In this document: positions 1-10,220 of the stretch, one piece after another
Layout: each line of letters opens with the position of its first letter
Numbering within the stretch: the stretch's first letter is position 1
NCBI GenBank assembly: GCA_015488075.1
Contig: WFOM01000142.1
Span: forward strand, 1 to 12,025
DNA length: 12,025 nt
Source of the DNA: Helicobacteraceae bacterium
Lineage (GTDB): Bacteria; Campylobacterota; Campylobacteria; Campylobacterales; Sulfurimonadaceae
Direction: 5' to 3'
Made by a program: the position numbers and the translations under genes
The notes under the pieces: model-generated
Databases searched by the model: none
What the model was told of the DNA's origin: nothing
Seen by the model: only the letters and a program-made list of their open reading frames with translations

Positions 1-174
1 ATTATAGATATATCAAAAAGATTTGGTTATATAACCATAGCAGAAGGTGTCGAAAATATATCCCAGCTTGAAAAACTCAAAAACCTAAACTGCGACCAGT
101 ATCAGGGATATCTTTGCTCAAAACCCTTAAAAGCGGATGATTTTGAGGCTTTTTTCAACTCCAGACATATCTAA
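1..174 (+). CDS. EAL-domain protein, C-terminal end (partial at the left edge)
   Basis: The first 57 codons are open in frame 1 and end at TAA (172-174). The translation carries the end of an EAL domain, the c-di-GMP phosphodiesterase fold. An ITIAEGVE motif at residues 12-19 is the catalytic-loop region of the family, and DQYQGYLCSKPL at residues 33-44 is the standard QGYxxSKPL signature. Both are intact here, unlike the degenerate copies in the gene that follows gyrB. The rest of the protein, including the EAL signature itself and any sensor or GGDEF domain, lies outside the window, so catalytic activity cannot be judged. It ends 61 bases before gyrB on the same strand. Its presence shows that gyrB is not directly preceded by dnaN here. 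Family assignment is firm; the exact role is unknown. Confidence 0.85.
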   Translation: MIDISKRFGYITIAEGVENISQLEKLKNLNCDQYQGYLCSKPLKADDFEAFFNSRHI

Positions 175-193
175 AATAACTATATATTCATAA

Positions 194-2551
<2,358 letters not shown>

Positions 2552-2557
2552 GAATAT

Positions 2558-3961
2558 ATGCTTTTACCGGAAATAAAAGAGAGAGAATACCGCTTTAAAC
2601 TTGCCCTTCGCATAGGGCTTCCCATATTTGGACTTATACTTATACTCATATTTACCACACTTGTTCAACATTACGATACATTAAACTCGCTGTTTTATAT
2701 AGAATCGGCAGTGCTTTTGTTTGTAAGTATCTACTTTATACTATATCTCATATATGTAGGTTTTAATGTCAAGATAACAGATGATATAACAAAGACATTC
2801 AGCAGAGAGTATTTTTATGACTACATAAAAAAAGAGATAGAAAAAAACCAAAAATACACACTTATGCTTGTTAGCATAGACAACCTTTCAGATATAAACA
2901 ACGAATACGGTATAAAAAACGGCGACAGAGTTTTGAAAAAAACAGTAGAGTTTATAAGCGAGTTTTTTAGATCAAAGGATATAGAAAACTTTCCCATAGG
3001 ACATATAAAAGGTGGAGATTTTGTTATAGGGCTTAAAGGTGACCTTGCAGACAAACTGGTTTTGTCGCAGATGCTTTGTATAAAAGGGGAGAGTCTAAGT
3101 CTAAACGGTATAGAGATCAACATTTCAACAGCTGTTACGGATACGACTCTTACAAAAAATCTGGATGATCTTATAGACACACTTTTTGAGTATCAGGAAC
3201 AAAACAGACTGAAAAAGACAACACAGTTTATGGAGATTGACCCAAAAGAGATAGAAAAGATTATAGATGAAGCCATAAAAAACTCATCTGTGTATTTTAT
3301 GTCCCAAAATGTATATGACAAAGATAAAAACATACAGTTTACAGAGCTTTATCCGAAACTAAAAACAAAAGAGGGCAAATATATACATCAGAAAAAATAT
3401 ACAAAAGTTTTAAACAAACTGAACAAATCTTTTGACTTCGATATGATGATGATAAAAAAGATTTTAGAAAACATCGACAGATTCAGCTACGATAAGATAT
3501 GTGTAAACATTTTTGCAACCACTTTAAGGGATGTTAGATTTTCAAACTTTCTAAAAGAGCAGTTTGAAAAAAACTATACTTTGAAAGATAGAGTTATATT
3601 TGTTTTTTTTGAAAACGAGATATACAGAAACTTACAAAAATTTAACAATATCTTAAAGTCATACAGAGATATAGGTATAAAGATAGTTATAGACAGGCTT
3701 GGATATTCACATTCTAGTTATATATATTTTAAGGAACTTGATTTTGACATAGCAAGATTCGATACAGACCTTACCAAAGTGAAAAACATACAGGAAAATC
3801 TGTTTGTTTTAAACGGTTTTGTAAGCATGGCAAAAGAAAAAGGTGTAAAAACATGGGTAAGGATGATAGAAACACAAGAACAGTTTGAAAATTTGAAAAA
3901 AACCGATACAGATTTATTTGAAGGAAAATTTTTAAGTATTCAAACAGAGGAGAATTTATGA
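2558..3961 (+). CDS. Membrane protein with degenerate GGDEF and EAL domains
   Basis: This 467-residue protein has two predicted membrane helices (about 16-36 and 49-68), then a GGDEF-like domain (about 72-215) and an EAL-like domain (about 225-465). Both are eroded. The GGDEF loop reads KGGDF (151-155), so one acidic residue is missing. The metal-binding segment is SIDNLSDINNEYG (106-118). In the EAL half the signature reads FTELYP (261-266), the DDFGTG loop reads DRLGYS (379-384), AEGVET is replaced by VRMIET (434-439) and QGY by EGK. The family makes or degrades cyclic di-GMP. Loss of these residues suggests an inactive enzyme, possibly a c-di-GMP receptor or a scaffold at the inner membrane; that role is inference. 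The ATG lies 6 bases after the gyrB stop with no good Shine-Dalgarno sequence, suggesting translational coupling to gyrB. Its stop overlaps the queF start (ATGA). Confidence 0.85.
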   Translation: MLLPEIKEREYRFKLALRIGLPIFGLILILIFTTLVQHYDTLNSLFYIESAVLLFVSIYFILYLIYVGFNVKITDDITKTFSREYFYDYIKKEIEKNQKYTLMLVSIDNLSDINNEYGIKNGDRVLKKTVEFISEFFRSKDIENFPIGHIKGGDFVIGLKGDLADKLVLSQMLCIKGESLSLNGIEINISTAVTDTTLTKNLDDLIDTLFEYQEQNRLKKTTQFMEIDPKEIEKIIDEAIKNSSVYFMSQNVYDKDKNIQFTELYPKLKTKEGKYIHQKKYTKVLNKLNKSFDFDMMMIKKILENIDRFSYDKICVNIFATTLRDVRFSNFLKEQFEKNYTLKDRVIFVFFENEIYRNLQKFNNILKSYRDIGIKIVIDRLGYSHSSYIYFKELDFDIARFDTDLTKVKNIQENLFVLNGFVSMAKEKGVKTWVRMIETQEQFENLKKTDTDLFEGKFLSIQTEENL

Positions 3962-4344
3962 AATACGGCGAGAAGATTATAAAAGAGTTTGATATAGAAA
4001 AAGATTTTGAGATATGGCCAAACAAACATAAAAAACCCTATCTTATAAAGGTGACACTTCCTGAGTTCAGTTGTCTATGCCCAAGAAGCGGATACCCTGA
4101 CTATGCCACTATCTATGTTGAGTATATTCCGGATGAATATGTGTTTGAACTAAAGGCTATAAAACTGTATATAAACTCTTTTAGAGACAGACATATAAGT
4201 CATGAAGACAGTGCAAACGAGATATACGACACCATATATGAAAAAATAAAGCCGAAGTATTTAAAAGTAACGGCGGATTTCAATCCGAGAGGAAATGTTC
4301 ACACGGTTATCGAGATAGACAGTTCAAAGATAAGTAAGTCATAG
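3958..4344 (+). CDS. queF: NADPH-dependent 7-cyano-7-deazaguanine (preQ0) reductase
   Basis: QueF reduces the nitrile of preQ0 to the amine of preQ1 using NADPH, a cytoplasmic step in queuosine synthesis for GUN-anticodon tRNAs. At 128 residues it is the short, single-domain (YkvM-like) type. The motif CLCPRSGYPD (39-48) gives catalytic C41 and D48, with the same 7-residue spacing as C55 and D62 of Bacillus subtilis QueF. The signature ELKAIKLY (64-71) fits the QueF motif E-(S/L)-K-(S/A)-x-K-(L/Y). H82 and E83 match the substrate-binding His-Glu pair. AGAGGAGA at 3946-3953 supports the ATG at 3958, which overlaps the stop of the preceding gene by four bases. The last 38 bases overlap the 3' end of the opposing nucleotidyltransferase gene. 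No preQ1 riboswitch-like leader is expected at this internal operon position, and I saw none. Confidence 0.96.
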   Translation: MKYGEKIIKEFDIEKDFEIWPNKHKKPYLIKVTLPEFSCLCPRSGYPDYATIYVEYIPDEYVFELKAIKLYINSFRDRHISHEDSANEIYDTIYEKIKPKYLKVTADFNPRGNVHTVIEIDSSKISKS

Positions 4345-5551
4345 CTTCATCTTTGGTTTTTATCTCATCTTTTAGCTGTTTTTCAAGCATATCATCAAGT
4401 ATTTTCGAAAACTCTTTTGAGGGTTTTAGTCCAAGTCCAAGCAAATCTTTGCCTGTTACTAAAGGAGAGATTTTTTTCTCATATATGCCCAGTTTTTTTA
4501 CTTTTTTTATAACTTCTTTTGCTTTTTCTTTATTTTTGGATACACTCAGCAAAAAATCAAGATATTTTTTTATATCTGTTTTGAGTGAGAGCTTTTTTAA
4601 ATCATAATCACTGTAATTTTCTATCTCAAAATCTATATGAACGATTGTTAATACATGCTCTTTTAGCCGTTTTTCGTTTGTCAGCCTGTCTAAAAAAGGC
4701 TCTGCTTTGTTCTTATCGATAAAATGGCAGGTTATGGCAAGCATTACATCAAGTTCGTTTTTGTTGATACTGTTTTTGTAATAATCAAGACTCTTTAGCA
4801 TATCTTCATAGTTTTTTATACTTCCAAGCTCCTTAAAAAACAAAAATCCGTCTATATCTTTTAGTATTTTAAATCCGATGGAAGGTTTTTTCGATTTTAA
4901 AAGCAGTTTTTTTATCTCTTCAAAAACTCTTTCTTTTGGAAGTTCATCCAACAGGTTGTCTTTTATCATCTTTTTTGAGAGTTCTCTAAGAGAAGATGCA
5001 TATCTAAGCTCAAACCTTGCTGCAAACTGCACTCCTCTTAAGACTCTTAGCGGATCATCCGTAAATGTTTTTGCATCAACTTCTCTTAGTATTTTGTTTT
5101 TAATATCATCCAAACCGCCCCAAAAATCAAGCAAAACCTGCTCTTTATAGTCGTATCCCATAGAGTTTATGGTAAAGTCTCTTCTTCTGCTTGCTTCTTT
5201 GAAATTCAAACTTGGATCAACTTTTACCAAAAAACCTTTATGCCCTTTTGATACTTTTGATTCGGTTCTTGGCAGAGAAAAATCTATCTCATAATCTTCA
5301 TATCTGAGTTTGGCGGTGCCAAAACTTTTGCCGACAAGATTTACTTTGCCGTAGCTGTTTAAAATCTTTACAAGTTCGTCATAGGTTTTTATACCGTAAA
5401 CCTCTATGTCAAAATCTTTTGGCTCGTTTAAGCCAAAGAGTCTGTCGCGGAGATATCCGCCTACTATAACTATGTTTAAATTTTCTTTTACAAGGTTGTC
5501 AAACAGTATTTTTAAATTTTTCGGAAAATCAAGTTTTATATTTTTTTCCAC
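4307..5551 (-). CDS. cca: CCA-adding tRNA nucleotidyltransferase (class II)
   Basis: The enzyme adds or repairs the 3' CCA of tRNAs. From the start chosen here the protein is 414 residues. GGYLRD (31-36) and DFD (D46, D48) are the nucleotidyltransferase signature and metal ligands, and D90 in EIDFSLPR is the third carboxylate. RRRDFTINSMGY (122-133) and DDPLRVLRGVQFAARF (165-180) are the nucleotide-selecting and neck motifs. The C-terminal GKDLLGLGLKPS (367-378) matches the tRNA-binding tail. Where E. coli Cca has an HD phosphohydrolase motif, this protein reads CHF (275-277), so HD activity is probably absent. GTG at 5551 is preferred because AAAGG lies 6 bases before it; TTG at 5557 directly abuts that site, and an ATG at 5553 is out of frame. 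Whether it adds all of CCA or only part cannot be told from the sequence. Confidence 0.9.
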   Translation of the reverse strand: MEKNIKLDFPKNLKILFDNLVKENLNIVIVGGYLRDRLFGLNEPKDFDIEVYGIKTYDELVKILNSYGKVNLVGKSFGTAKLRYEDYEIDFSLPRTESKVSKGHKGFLVKVDPSLNFKEASRRRDFTINSMGYDYKEQVLLDFWGGLDDIKNKILREVDAKTFTDDPLRVLRGVQFAARFELRYASSLRELSKKMIKDNLLDELPKERVFEEIKKLLLKSKKPSIGFKILKDIDGFLFFKELGSIKNYEDMLKSLDYYKNSINKNELDVMLAITCHFIDKNKAEPFLDRLTNEKRLKEHVLTIVHIDFEIENYSDYDLKKLSLKTDIKKYLDFLLSVSKNKEKAKEVIKKVKKLGIYEKKISPLVTGKDLLGLGLKPSKEFSKILDDMLEKQLKDEIKTKDEAMTYLSLNCLSR

Positions 5552-5557
5552 ATCCAA

Positions 5558-5562
5558 CCTTT
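5558..5562 (-). promoter_or_regulatory. Shine-Dalgarno sequence of the nucleotidyltransferase gene
   Basis: On the minus strand AAAGG is followed by a 6-base spacer and GTG at 5551. It leaves no spacer before the in-frame TTG at 5557, so it decides the start in favour of GTG. Confidence 0.6.
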
Positions 5563-5574
5563 AACTATTTTTGA

Positions 5575-5580
5575 TATGAT
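5575..5580 (+). promoter_or_regulatory. Putative -10 box for folE
   Basis: TATGAT follows a T-rich stretch and would start transcription near 5587, giving a leader of about 25 bases before the folE ATG. A better consensus match, TATAAT at 5592-5597, is too close to leave room for the Shine-Dalgarno GGGG at 5603-5606. The 60-base gap must also hold the divergent promoter for the nucleotidyltransferase gene, which I cannot place with confidence. Confidence 0.35.
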
Positions 5581-5611
5581 AACAAATGATTTATAATTTT
5601 TCGGGGATGAA

Positions 5612-6178
5612 ATGGAATTTGAAGAAGCAGTAAAAAAAATGATAGAGTTTGTAGGTGAGGACCCAAACAGAGAAGGTCTTGTAAAAACACCGCACAGAGT
5701 TAAAAAAGCCTATGAGTTTATGTTTGGCGGATATAAACTTGATGCCAAAGAGATTTTGGAGTCTGCTTTGTTTACAAGCAGCAATGATGAGATGGTGCTT
5801 ATAAAAGATATAGAGTTTTACTCAACATGTGAGCATCATCTTTTGCCGATTATAGGCAGAGCCCATGTGGCTTACATACCTGATGGCAAAGTTGTCGGAC
5901 TGTCAAAAATCCCAAGAGTGGTTGATGTATTTGCAAGACGAATGCAGATACAAGAACAGCTAACCGAGCAGATAGCAGATGCCATTATGAACACCATACA
6001 TCCAAAAGGTGTTGCGGTGGTGATTCAGGCAAGACATATGTGTATGGAGATGAGAGGAGTTGAGAAGATAAACTCAACAACAACATCTTCGGCACTTCGC
6101 GGACTTTTTAAAAAAGACCAAAGAACAAGAACAGAGTTTTTTTCACTTATAAATTCACCTTCAGGAGATAGATATTAG
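5612..6178 (+). CDS. folE: GTP cyclohydrolase I (type IA)
   Basis: FolE converts GTP to 7,8-dihydroneopterin triphosphate, the entry point for tetrahydrofolate and for 7-deazapurines such as queuosine. The protein has 188 residues, a usual bacterial length. [12 protein letters not shown] (71-82) carries zinc ligands C73 and H76 and active-site H75. [12 protein letters not shown] (139-150) gives H142 and the third zinc ligand C144, equivalent to E. coli C110, H113, H179 and C181. The C-terminal half is canonical, with [12 protein letters not shown] (155-166). The retained cysteines make it the zinc-dependent type IA enzyme. GGGG at 5603-5606 precedes the ATG by 5 bases. The stop TAG (6176-6178) lies inside the first codons of fliI, so the two genes are probably co-transcribed and translationally coupled. 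The same folE-fliI order occurs in Campylobacter jejuni. Confidence 0.97.
   Translation: MEFEEAVKKMIEFVGEDPNREGLVKTPHRVKKAYEFMFGGYKLDAKEILESALFTSSNDEMVLIKDIEFYSTCEHHLLPIIGRAHVAYIPDGKVVGLSKIPRVVDVFARRMQIQEQLTEQIADAIMNTIHPKGVAVVIQARHMCMEMRGVEKINSTTTSSALRGLFKKDQRTRTEFFSLINSPSGDRY
6163..6168 (+). promoter_or_regulatory. Shine-Dalgarno sequence placing fliI at an ATT start
   Basis: AGGAGA, inside the last codons of folE, is followed by a 5-base spacer and then ATT at 6174, in frame with fliI. No ATG, GTG or TTG lies in the fliI frame between the upstream in-frame stop (6150-6152) and TTG at 6309, so this strong site marks the likely start. Confidence 0.6.
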
Positions 6179-7481
6179 TCTTCTTAGCATCAAAGAAAAA
6201 ATCTCTTCAAAAAAGCTTTCAGTCTCTTTTGGAGAGATAATAAAGATCAACCAAACCATCATCATAGCAACTGGACTTAAAGTAAGCATAGGGGATACCG
6301 TCAAAATTTTGTCCGAAGAAAATCCCGATATCAAGATGATGGGTATGGTAACAGAGCTTGAAGGAAACAGATTTTACATAACACCTTTTAGCTTTGTGGA
6401 GGGCTTTAAAACCAAAGACAAGGTTTATCTTGACCAAAGCGGTCTTTATATACCTGTCGGGAAAGATTTGCTGGGAAGAGTAGTGGATCCTTTCATGAGA
6501 CCCATAGACTCAAAAGGGATCATAAACTGCACAAAACAAGAACCCATCATCAAACAGCCTATACCTGCACTTAAAAGAGGTATCATAGATGAGGTTTTCA
6601 GTGTAGGAGTAAAAAGTATAGACGGGCTTTTAACCTGTGGCAAAGGGCAGAAGCTTGGTATATTTGCAGGAAGCGGTGTTGGCAAATCAACACTGATGGG
6701 TATGATAACAAGAGGCTCATCAGCTACTATAAAAGTGGTAGCACTTATAGGAGAGCGGGGCAGGGAGGTTCCTGAATTTATAGAGAAAAACCTTGGCGGA
6801 GATCTGACAAACACAGTTATAGTGGTAGCAACAAGTGATGACTCTCCGCTTATGAGAAAATACGGTGCATTTGCCGCTATGAGTGTTGCGGAGTATTTTA
6901 AAGATATGGGTGAGGATGTTTTGTTTATCATGGATTCTGTAACAAGGTTTGCCATGGCCCAAAGAGAGATAGGGCTTGCTCTTGGTGAGCCTCCGACCTC
7001 CAAAGGCTATCCGCCAAGCTCACTTACTCTTCTTCCGCAACTAATGGAGAGAGCCGGAAAAGAGGAGGGCAAAGGAAGCATCACCGCATTTTTTACCGTT
7101 TTGATAGAGGGTGATGATATGAGTGACCCTATAGCAGACCAGTCAAGGTCTATACTTGACGGACATATAGTTCTCTCAAGAGAGCTTACAGACTTTGGCA
7201 TATATCCGCCTGTTCACATACTAAACTCCGCTTCAAGGGTGATGAACGATATAATCTCTGATGAACACAAAAAAGCGGCAATCAAATTCAGAAAACTTTA
7301 CACATTGTTAAAAGAAAACGAGATGCTTATTCGTATAGGTGCATATACAAAAGGAACAGACAAAGAACTTGATGAGGCTATAGATAAAAAAGAACAGATA
7401 GAAGAGTTTCTTATACAGGATGCAGATGAAAATCTGACTTTTGAGGAGAGTGTAAAAAAACTTATAGAGATTATGAATTAA
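6174..7481 (+). CDS. fliI: Flagellar export ATPase FliI, apparent ATT start
   Basis: FliI is the F1-beta-like hexameric ATPase that energises flagellar type III export at the basal body. From ATT at 6174 the product has 435 residues, close to Helicobacter pylori FliI. The N-terminal beta-barrel begins [11 protein letters not shown] and includes FGEIIKI, like family members. Walker A GSGVGKST is at 166-173, GERGRE at 193-198, Walker B VLFIMDS at 249-255, and the export-ATPase segment [18 protein letters not shown] at 278-295. [12 protein letters not shown] (325-336) is also normal. The first canonical start, TTG at 6309, would delete 45 conserved-looking residues and has no comparable Shine-Dalgarno sequence. 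The proposed start overlaps the folE stop by five bases, so coupled reinitiation is plausible. A T-to-G sequence error at 6176 would give ATG instead. The 3' end overlaps the convergent esterase gene by 11 bases. Confidence 0.9.
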   Translation: MSLLSIKEKISSKKLSVSFGEIIKINQTIIIATGLKVSIGDTVKILSEENPDIKMMGMVTELEGNRFYITPFSFVEGFKTKDKVYLDQSGLYIPVGKDLLGRVVDPFMRPIDSKGIINCTKQEPIIKQPIPALKRGIIDEVFSVGVKSIDGLLTCGKGQKLGIFAGSGVGKSTLMGMITRGSSATIKVVALIGERGREVPEFIEKNLGGDLTNTVIVVATSDDSPLMRKYGAFAAMSVAEYFKDMGEDVLFIMDSVTRFAMAQREIGLALGEPPTSKGYPPSSLTLLPQLMERAGKEEGKGSITAFFTVLIEGDDMSDPIADQSRSILDGHIVLSRELTDFGIYPPVHILNSASRVMNDIISDEHKKAAIKFRKLYTLLKENEMLIRIGAYTKGTDKELDEAIDKKEQIEEFLIQDADENLTFEESVKKLIEIMN

Positions 7482-8031
7482 AAAAGTTATTTATATCTTT
7501 AAAATATCTTTCAATCCCGTCAAAATCATGACTTCCACCTTCTTCTACAACCATTTTTGAACCGTTTAGATACTCTTTTGCTATTTTATAGTCAAGTGTT
7601 TCATCACCGGTTTGAAGCAGAGTGAAAAAATTTTCTTTTTTTAGTTTTTTGATTTTGTATTTTAAAAGCATATCTATATGTTTTTCTTCCCAGAAGAAAC
7701 CGCTTTGTTTGTCATAGTATGAGTATGTTTTGCCAAGCACTTTTTTTAAAGTCTCCCACGGTTTTGTTGAGGGGTTTATAAGCACCGCTTTTAGGTTGTA
7801 TTTGTCTGCCAGATATATAGAGTAGTAGCCTCCAAGAGAAGAGCCTATAAGCGATATTTCTTCATCGTTGCAGTTTTGAATAGTTTCTTCAAGAGTATGT
7901 ATGGCCAAATCAGGTATAAAACTAAGTGAAGGAGCAAAAAATTTTTTATTTTTGTTGTGATAAAACTCTCTGAACAAACTTGCTTTTACTCCAAGTCCGC
8001 TGCTTGCAAAACCGTGTATATACAAAACCAT
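7471..8031 (-). CDS. yqiA: YqiA-like (UPF0227) alpha/beta-hydrolase, probable esterase
   Basis: This 186-residue protein matches E. coli YqiA, a small serine esterase of unsettled substrate. YIHGFASS (4-11) is the oxyanion-hole region and GSSLGGYYS (63-71) the nucleophile elbow with S65. TGDETLDY (141-148) supplies D143 and GGSHDF (165-170) H168, completing a Ser-Asp-His triad. The VLINPSTKP stretch (83-91) also matches. There is no signal peptide, so it is probably cytoplasmic. The ATG lies one base after the yjbQ stop, with GGAGAG 5 bases upstream, making it the last gene of the ilvD-yjbQ-yqiA operon. It overlaps the fliI 3' end by 11 bases, leaving no room for a terminator between them. 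The fold and catalytic residues are clear; the cellular substrate is not. Confidence 0.88.
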   Translation of the reverse strand: MVLYIHGFASSGLGVKASLFREFYHNKNKKFFAPSLSFIPDLAIHTLEETIQNCNDEEISLIGSSLGGYYSIYLADKYNLKAVLINPSTKPWETLKKVLGKTYSYYDKQSGFFWEEKHIDMLLKYKIKKLKKENFFTLLQTGDETLDYKIAKEYLNGSKMVVEEGGSHDFDGIERYFKDINNFFNS

Positions 8032-8032
8032 A

Positions 8033-8446
8033 TTACTCTCCGTAAACTGTTACGACTATTTTTCTGCTACCGCCGAAATCTCTGTGTTCACCAAGGTATA
8101 TCCCCTGCCATGTTCCAAGATTGAGTCTGCCGTTTGTAACAGGGATGGTAAGTGAAGTTGATAGAAGTGAGCTTTTTATATGTGCCGGCATATCATCACT
8201 CCCTTCATAAGTATGTATATAGTAAGGTTTGTTGTCTGCTATATCATTGAAAAATGATTCAAAATCATCTCTGACACTGGGGTCTGCATTTTCGTTTATG
8301 CTGAGACTTGCGGATGTGTGTTTTAAAAAGATGTTTGCCGTGCCTGTTTTTATATTTGATTTGCTTACAACATCTTCTATAAAATCGGTTATGATGTGAA
8401 ATCCACGGGAAAACCGTGGCAGAGTCAGTTCCTTTTGATATATCAT
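8033..8446 (-). CDS. yjbQ: YjbQ/UPF0047 family protein
   Basis: A 137-residue protein that matches E. coli YjbQ along its whole length. Diagnostic blocks are [19 protein letters not shown] (43-61), [15 protein letters not shown] (81-95) and [12 protein letters not shown] (111-122), with conserved H43, H89 and E120-H121-R122 probably lining the active site. The family forms small trimeric proteins. E. coli YjbQ has been reported to have weak thiamine phosphate synthase activity, but its main physiological role is unclear. The start codon overlaps the ilvD stop (ATGA), and the next gene begins one base after its stop, so translation of all three is probably coupled. The link to branched-chain amino acid synthesis is positional only. 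Confidence 0.92.
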   Translation of the reverse strand: MIYQKELTLPRFSRGFHIITDFIEDVVSKSNIKTGTANIFLKHTSASLSINENADPSVRDDFESFFNDIADNKPYYIHTYEGSDDMPAHIKSSLLSTSLTIPVTNGRLNLGTWQGIYLGEHRDFGGSRKIVVTVYGE

Positions 8447-10131
8447 AACTCTGTTTTTAAAACTGCTCCATTACTTGCATTTGAAACAAGAAGCTGATAT
8501 CTTTTAAGCCATTTTGAACTTACAGGCTGTTTGTAAGGTTTATAGGCTTTTTTTCTTCTTTCAATCTCTTCATCGCTTACATTTAACTGAAGCAGATTTT
8601 TATCTACATCTATCTCTATTTCGTCACCATCTTCTATAAGAGCTATAAGACCGCCTTCTGCCGCTTCGGGACTTACATGCCCTATACTTGCACCTCTTGT
8701 TGCTCCACTGAATCTACCATCGGTTATAAGTGCAACAGACTCGCCAAGCCCCATACCCATTATAAGACTGGTAGGTGCTAGCATCTCTTGCATACCCGGA
8801 CCGCCTTTTGGACCTTCATATCTTATGACAACCACATCACCTGCTTTAACTTTGTGATCCATTATACCTTTTATAGCTTCGGCTTGAGAGTTAAAACATA
8901 TCGCTTTTCCCTTAAACTGTCTCATACCCGGTGCAATTCCCGCAGTTTTTACAACCGCTCCCTCTTTTGCCAGGTTACCAAAAAGTATGGCAAGTCCGCC
9001 AACTTCAGAGTATGGGTTGTCTATAGGATGTATTATGTTTGTATCTTGTATGTTTGCATCTTTTATTCTCTCGCCTATACTTTCACCTGTTACGGTAAGG
9101 TTGTCTGTGTATAACACATCTCCTCTTTTGTTTATCTCATGCATAACGGCATTTACTCCGCCGGCTTTGTTTATATCTTCCATGTGAACGGTTTGCAGTG
9201 AAGGAGATATTTTGGCTATGTGAGCTACATTTTTTGCTATATCATTTATCTTTTCTATAGGAAAATCTACTTCAGCTTCTTTTGCTATGGCCAACATATG
9301 AAGCACAGTGTTTGAGCTTCCGCCCATTGCCATATCAACAACAAATGCATTGTGAACAGCTTTTTCGTTTAGTATGTTTCTAATTTTGTATTTTTCGTAG
9401 TTTTCTTCTTTTGTAAGTTCAACTATTCGTTTGGCGGCTTTTTTTACCATCTCGATTCTCTCTGGTGTCATAGCAAGCACAGTTCCGTTACCAGGCAGTG
9501 CTATACCCATGGCTTCACACAGAGTATTCATAGAGTTTGCGGTAAACATTCCAGAGCAACTGCCCCCTGAAGGACAGGCCTCGCACTCTATCTCATACAG
9601 CTCTTCTTCACTTATCTCGCCTTCGTTGAATTTACCTACAGCTTCAAATGCAGTTGCAAGATCTATAGGAGTGCCGTCTTTTTTGTGACCTGAAGGCATA
9701 GGTCCGCCTGATACAAAGATAGTAGGGACATTGACTCTGAGTGCTCCCATTATCATTCCTGGAACAATCTTGTCGCAGTTTGGTATACATATAAGTGCAT
9801 CAAGCTTGTGTGCATTCATAACGGTTTCTATACTGTCTGCTATAAGCTCTCTTGAAGGAAGACTGTAAAGCATTCCGTCATGCCCCATGGCTATACCGTC
9901 ATCAACACCTATGGTGTTAAACTCAAACGGAACTCCGCCGGCTTCCCTGATAGCCTCTTTTACGATTTTTCCGTATTCCTGTAAGAAAAAGTGTCCCGGT
10001 ATTATATCTATGTAAGAGTTGGCAACTCCGATAAACGGTTTGTCAAAATCTTCATCTTTTAGTCCTGTAGCTCTAAGTAATGACCTGTGTGGAGTTCTTT
10101 CCCAACCTTTTTTTACTGTATCGCTTCTCAT
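8443..10131 (-). CDS. ilvD: Dihydroxy-acid dehydratase
   Basis: IlvD dehydrates 2,3-dihydroxy-isovalerate and 2,3-dihydroxy-3-methylvalerate to the 2-keto acids that become valine, leucine (and pantothenate) and isoleucine. At 562 residues it is full length. It begins [25 protein letters not shown] sequence usual for the family. Iron-sulfur and metal motifs include [11 protein letters not shown] (77-87), PNCDK (117-121; C119 ligand, D120 and K121 metal site) and [16 protein letters not shown] (186-201; C192 ligand). The IIPGH segment (43-47) carries Gly where the plant-type [2Fe-2S] enzymes have Cys (PCN), so it groups with enzymes like E. coli's, though the E. coli cysteine in TCGSC is Gly here. 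The cluster type is therefore uncertain. The ATG follows AAGG at a spacing of 9 bases, and a clear -10 box lies 25 bases upstream. The gene leads the operon with yjbQ and yqiA. Confidence 0.97.
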   Translation of the reverse strand: MRSDTVKKGWERTPHRSLLRATGLKDEDFDKPFIGVANSYIDIIPGHFFLQEYGKIVKEAIREAGGVPFEFNTIGVDDGIAMGHDGMLYSLPSRELIADSIETVMNAHKLDALICIPNCDKIVPGMIMGALRVNVPTIFVSGGPMPSGHKKDGTPIDLATAFEAVGKFNEGEISEEELYEIECEACPSGGSCSGMFTANSMNTLCEAMGIALPGNGTVLAMTPERIEMVKKAAKRIVELTKEENYEKYKIRNILNEKAVHNAFVVDMAMGGSSNTVLHMLAIAKEAEVDFPIEKINDIAKNVAHIAKISPSLQTVHMEDINKAGGVNAVMHEINKRGDVLYTDNLTVTGESIGERIKDANIQDTNIIHPIDNPYSEVGGLAILFGNLAKEGAVVKTAGIAPGMRQFKGKAICFNSQAEAIKGIMDHKVKAGDVVVIRYEGPKGGPGMQEMLAPTSLIMGMGLGESVALITDGRFSGATRGASIGHVSPEAAEGGLIALIEDGDEIEIDVDKNLLQLNVSDEEIERRKKAYKPYKQPVSSKWLKRYQLLVSNASNGAVLKTEL

Positions 10132-10155
10132 ATTTTAAACCTTGTTTTTTATGCA

Positions 10156-10161
10156 ATTATA
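10156..10161 (-). promoter_or_regulatory. Putative -10 box for ilvD
   Basis: On the minus strand GATATAATTG contains a consensus TATAAT. It would start transcription near 10149 and give a leader under 20 bases, too short for a leader peptide or attenuator. No -35 consensus is visible. Confidence 0.6.
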
Positions 10162-10214
10162 TCGAAAATACTACAATAGTTCTTTATTTAAAAAAAAATT
10201 AATAAAAAAAGAGG

Positions 10215-10220
10215 TATAAT
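10215..10220 (+). promoter_or_regulatory. Putative -10 box for the tRNA cluster
   Basis: A consensus TATAAT lies 18 bases before the tRNA-Gly 5' end, so transcription would start about 10-12 bases upstream of the mature tRNA. The upstream region is an A-rich tract with no -35 match. No other gene start on the plus strand could use it. Confidence 0.65.

Noticed and set aside
5592..5597. TATAAT as the folE -10 box
   Set aside because: Transcription would start at about 5604, inside the Shine-Dalgarno sequence, leaving no usable leader; TATGAT at 5575-5580 fits better.
6309..6311. TTG at 6309 as the fliI start
   Set aside because: It would remove 45 residues of the FliI N-terminal domain and lacks a good Shine-Dalgarno sequence.
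6446..7003. Minus-strand open frame of 185 codons
   Set aside because: It is antisense to the fliI ATPase domain and has no independent coding signature.
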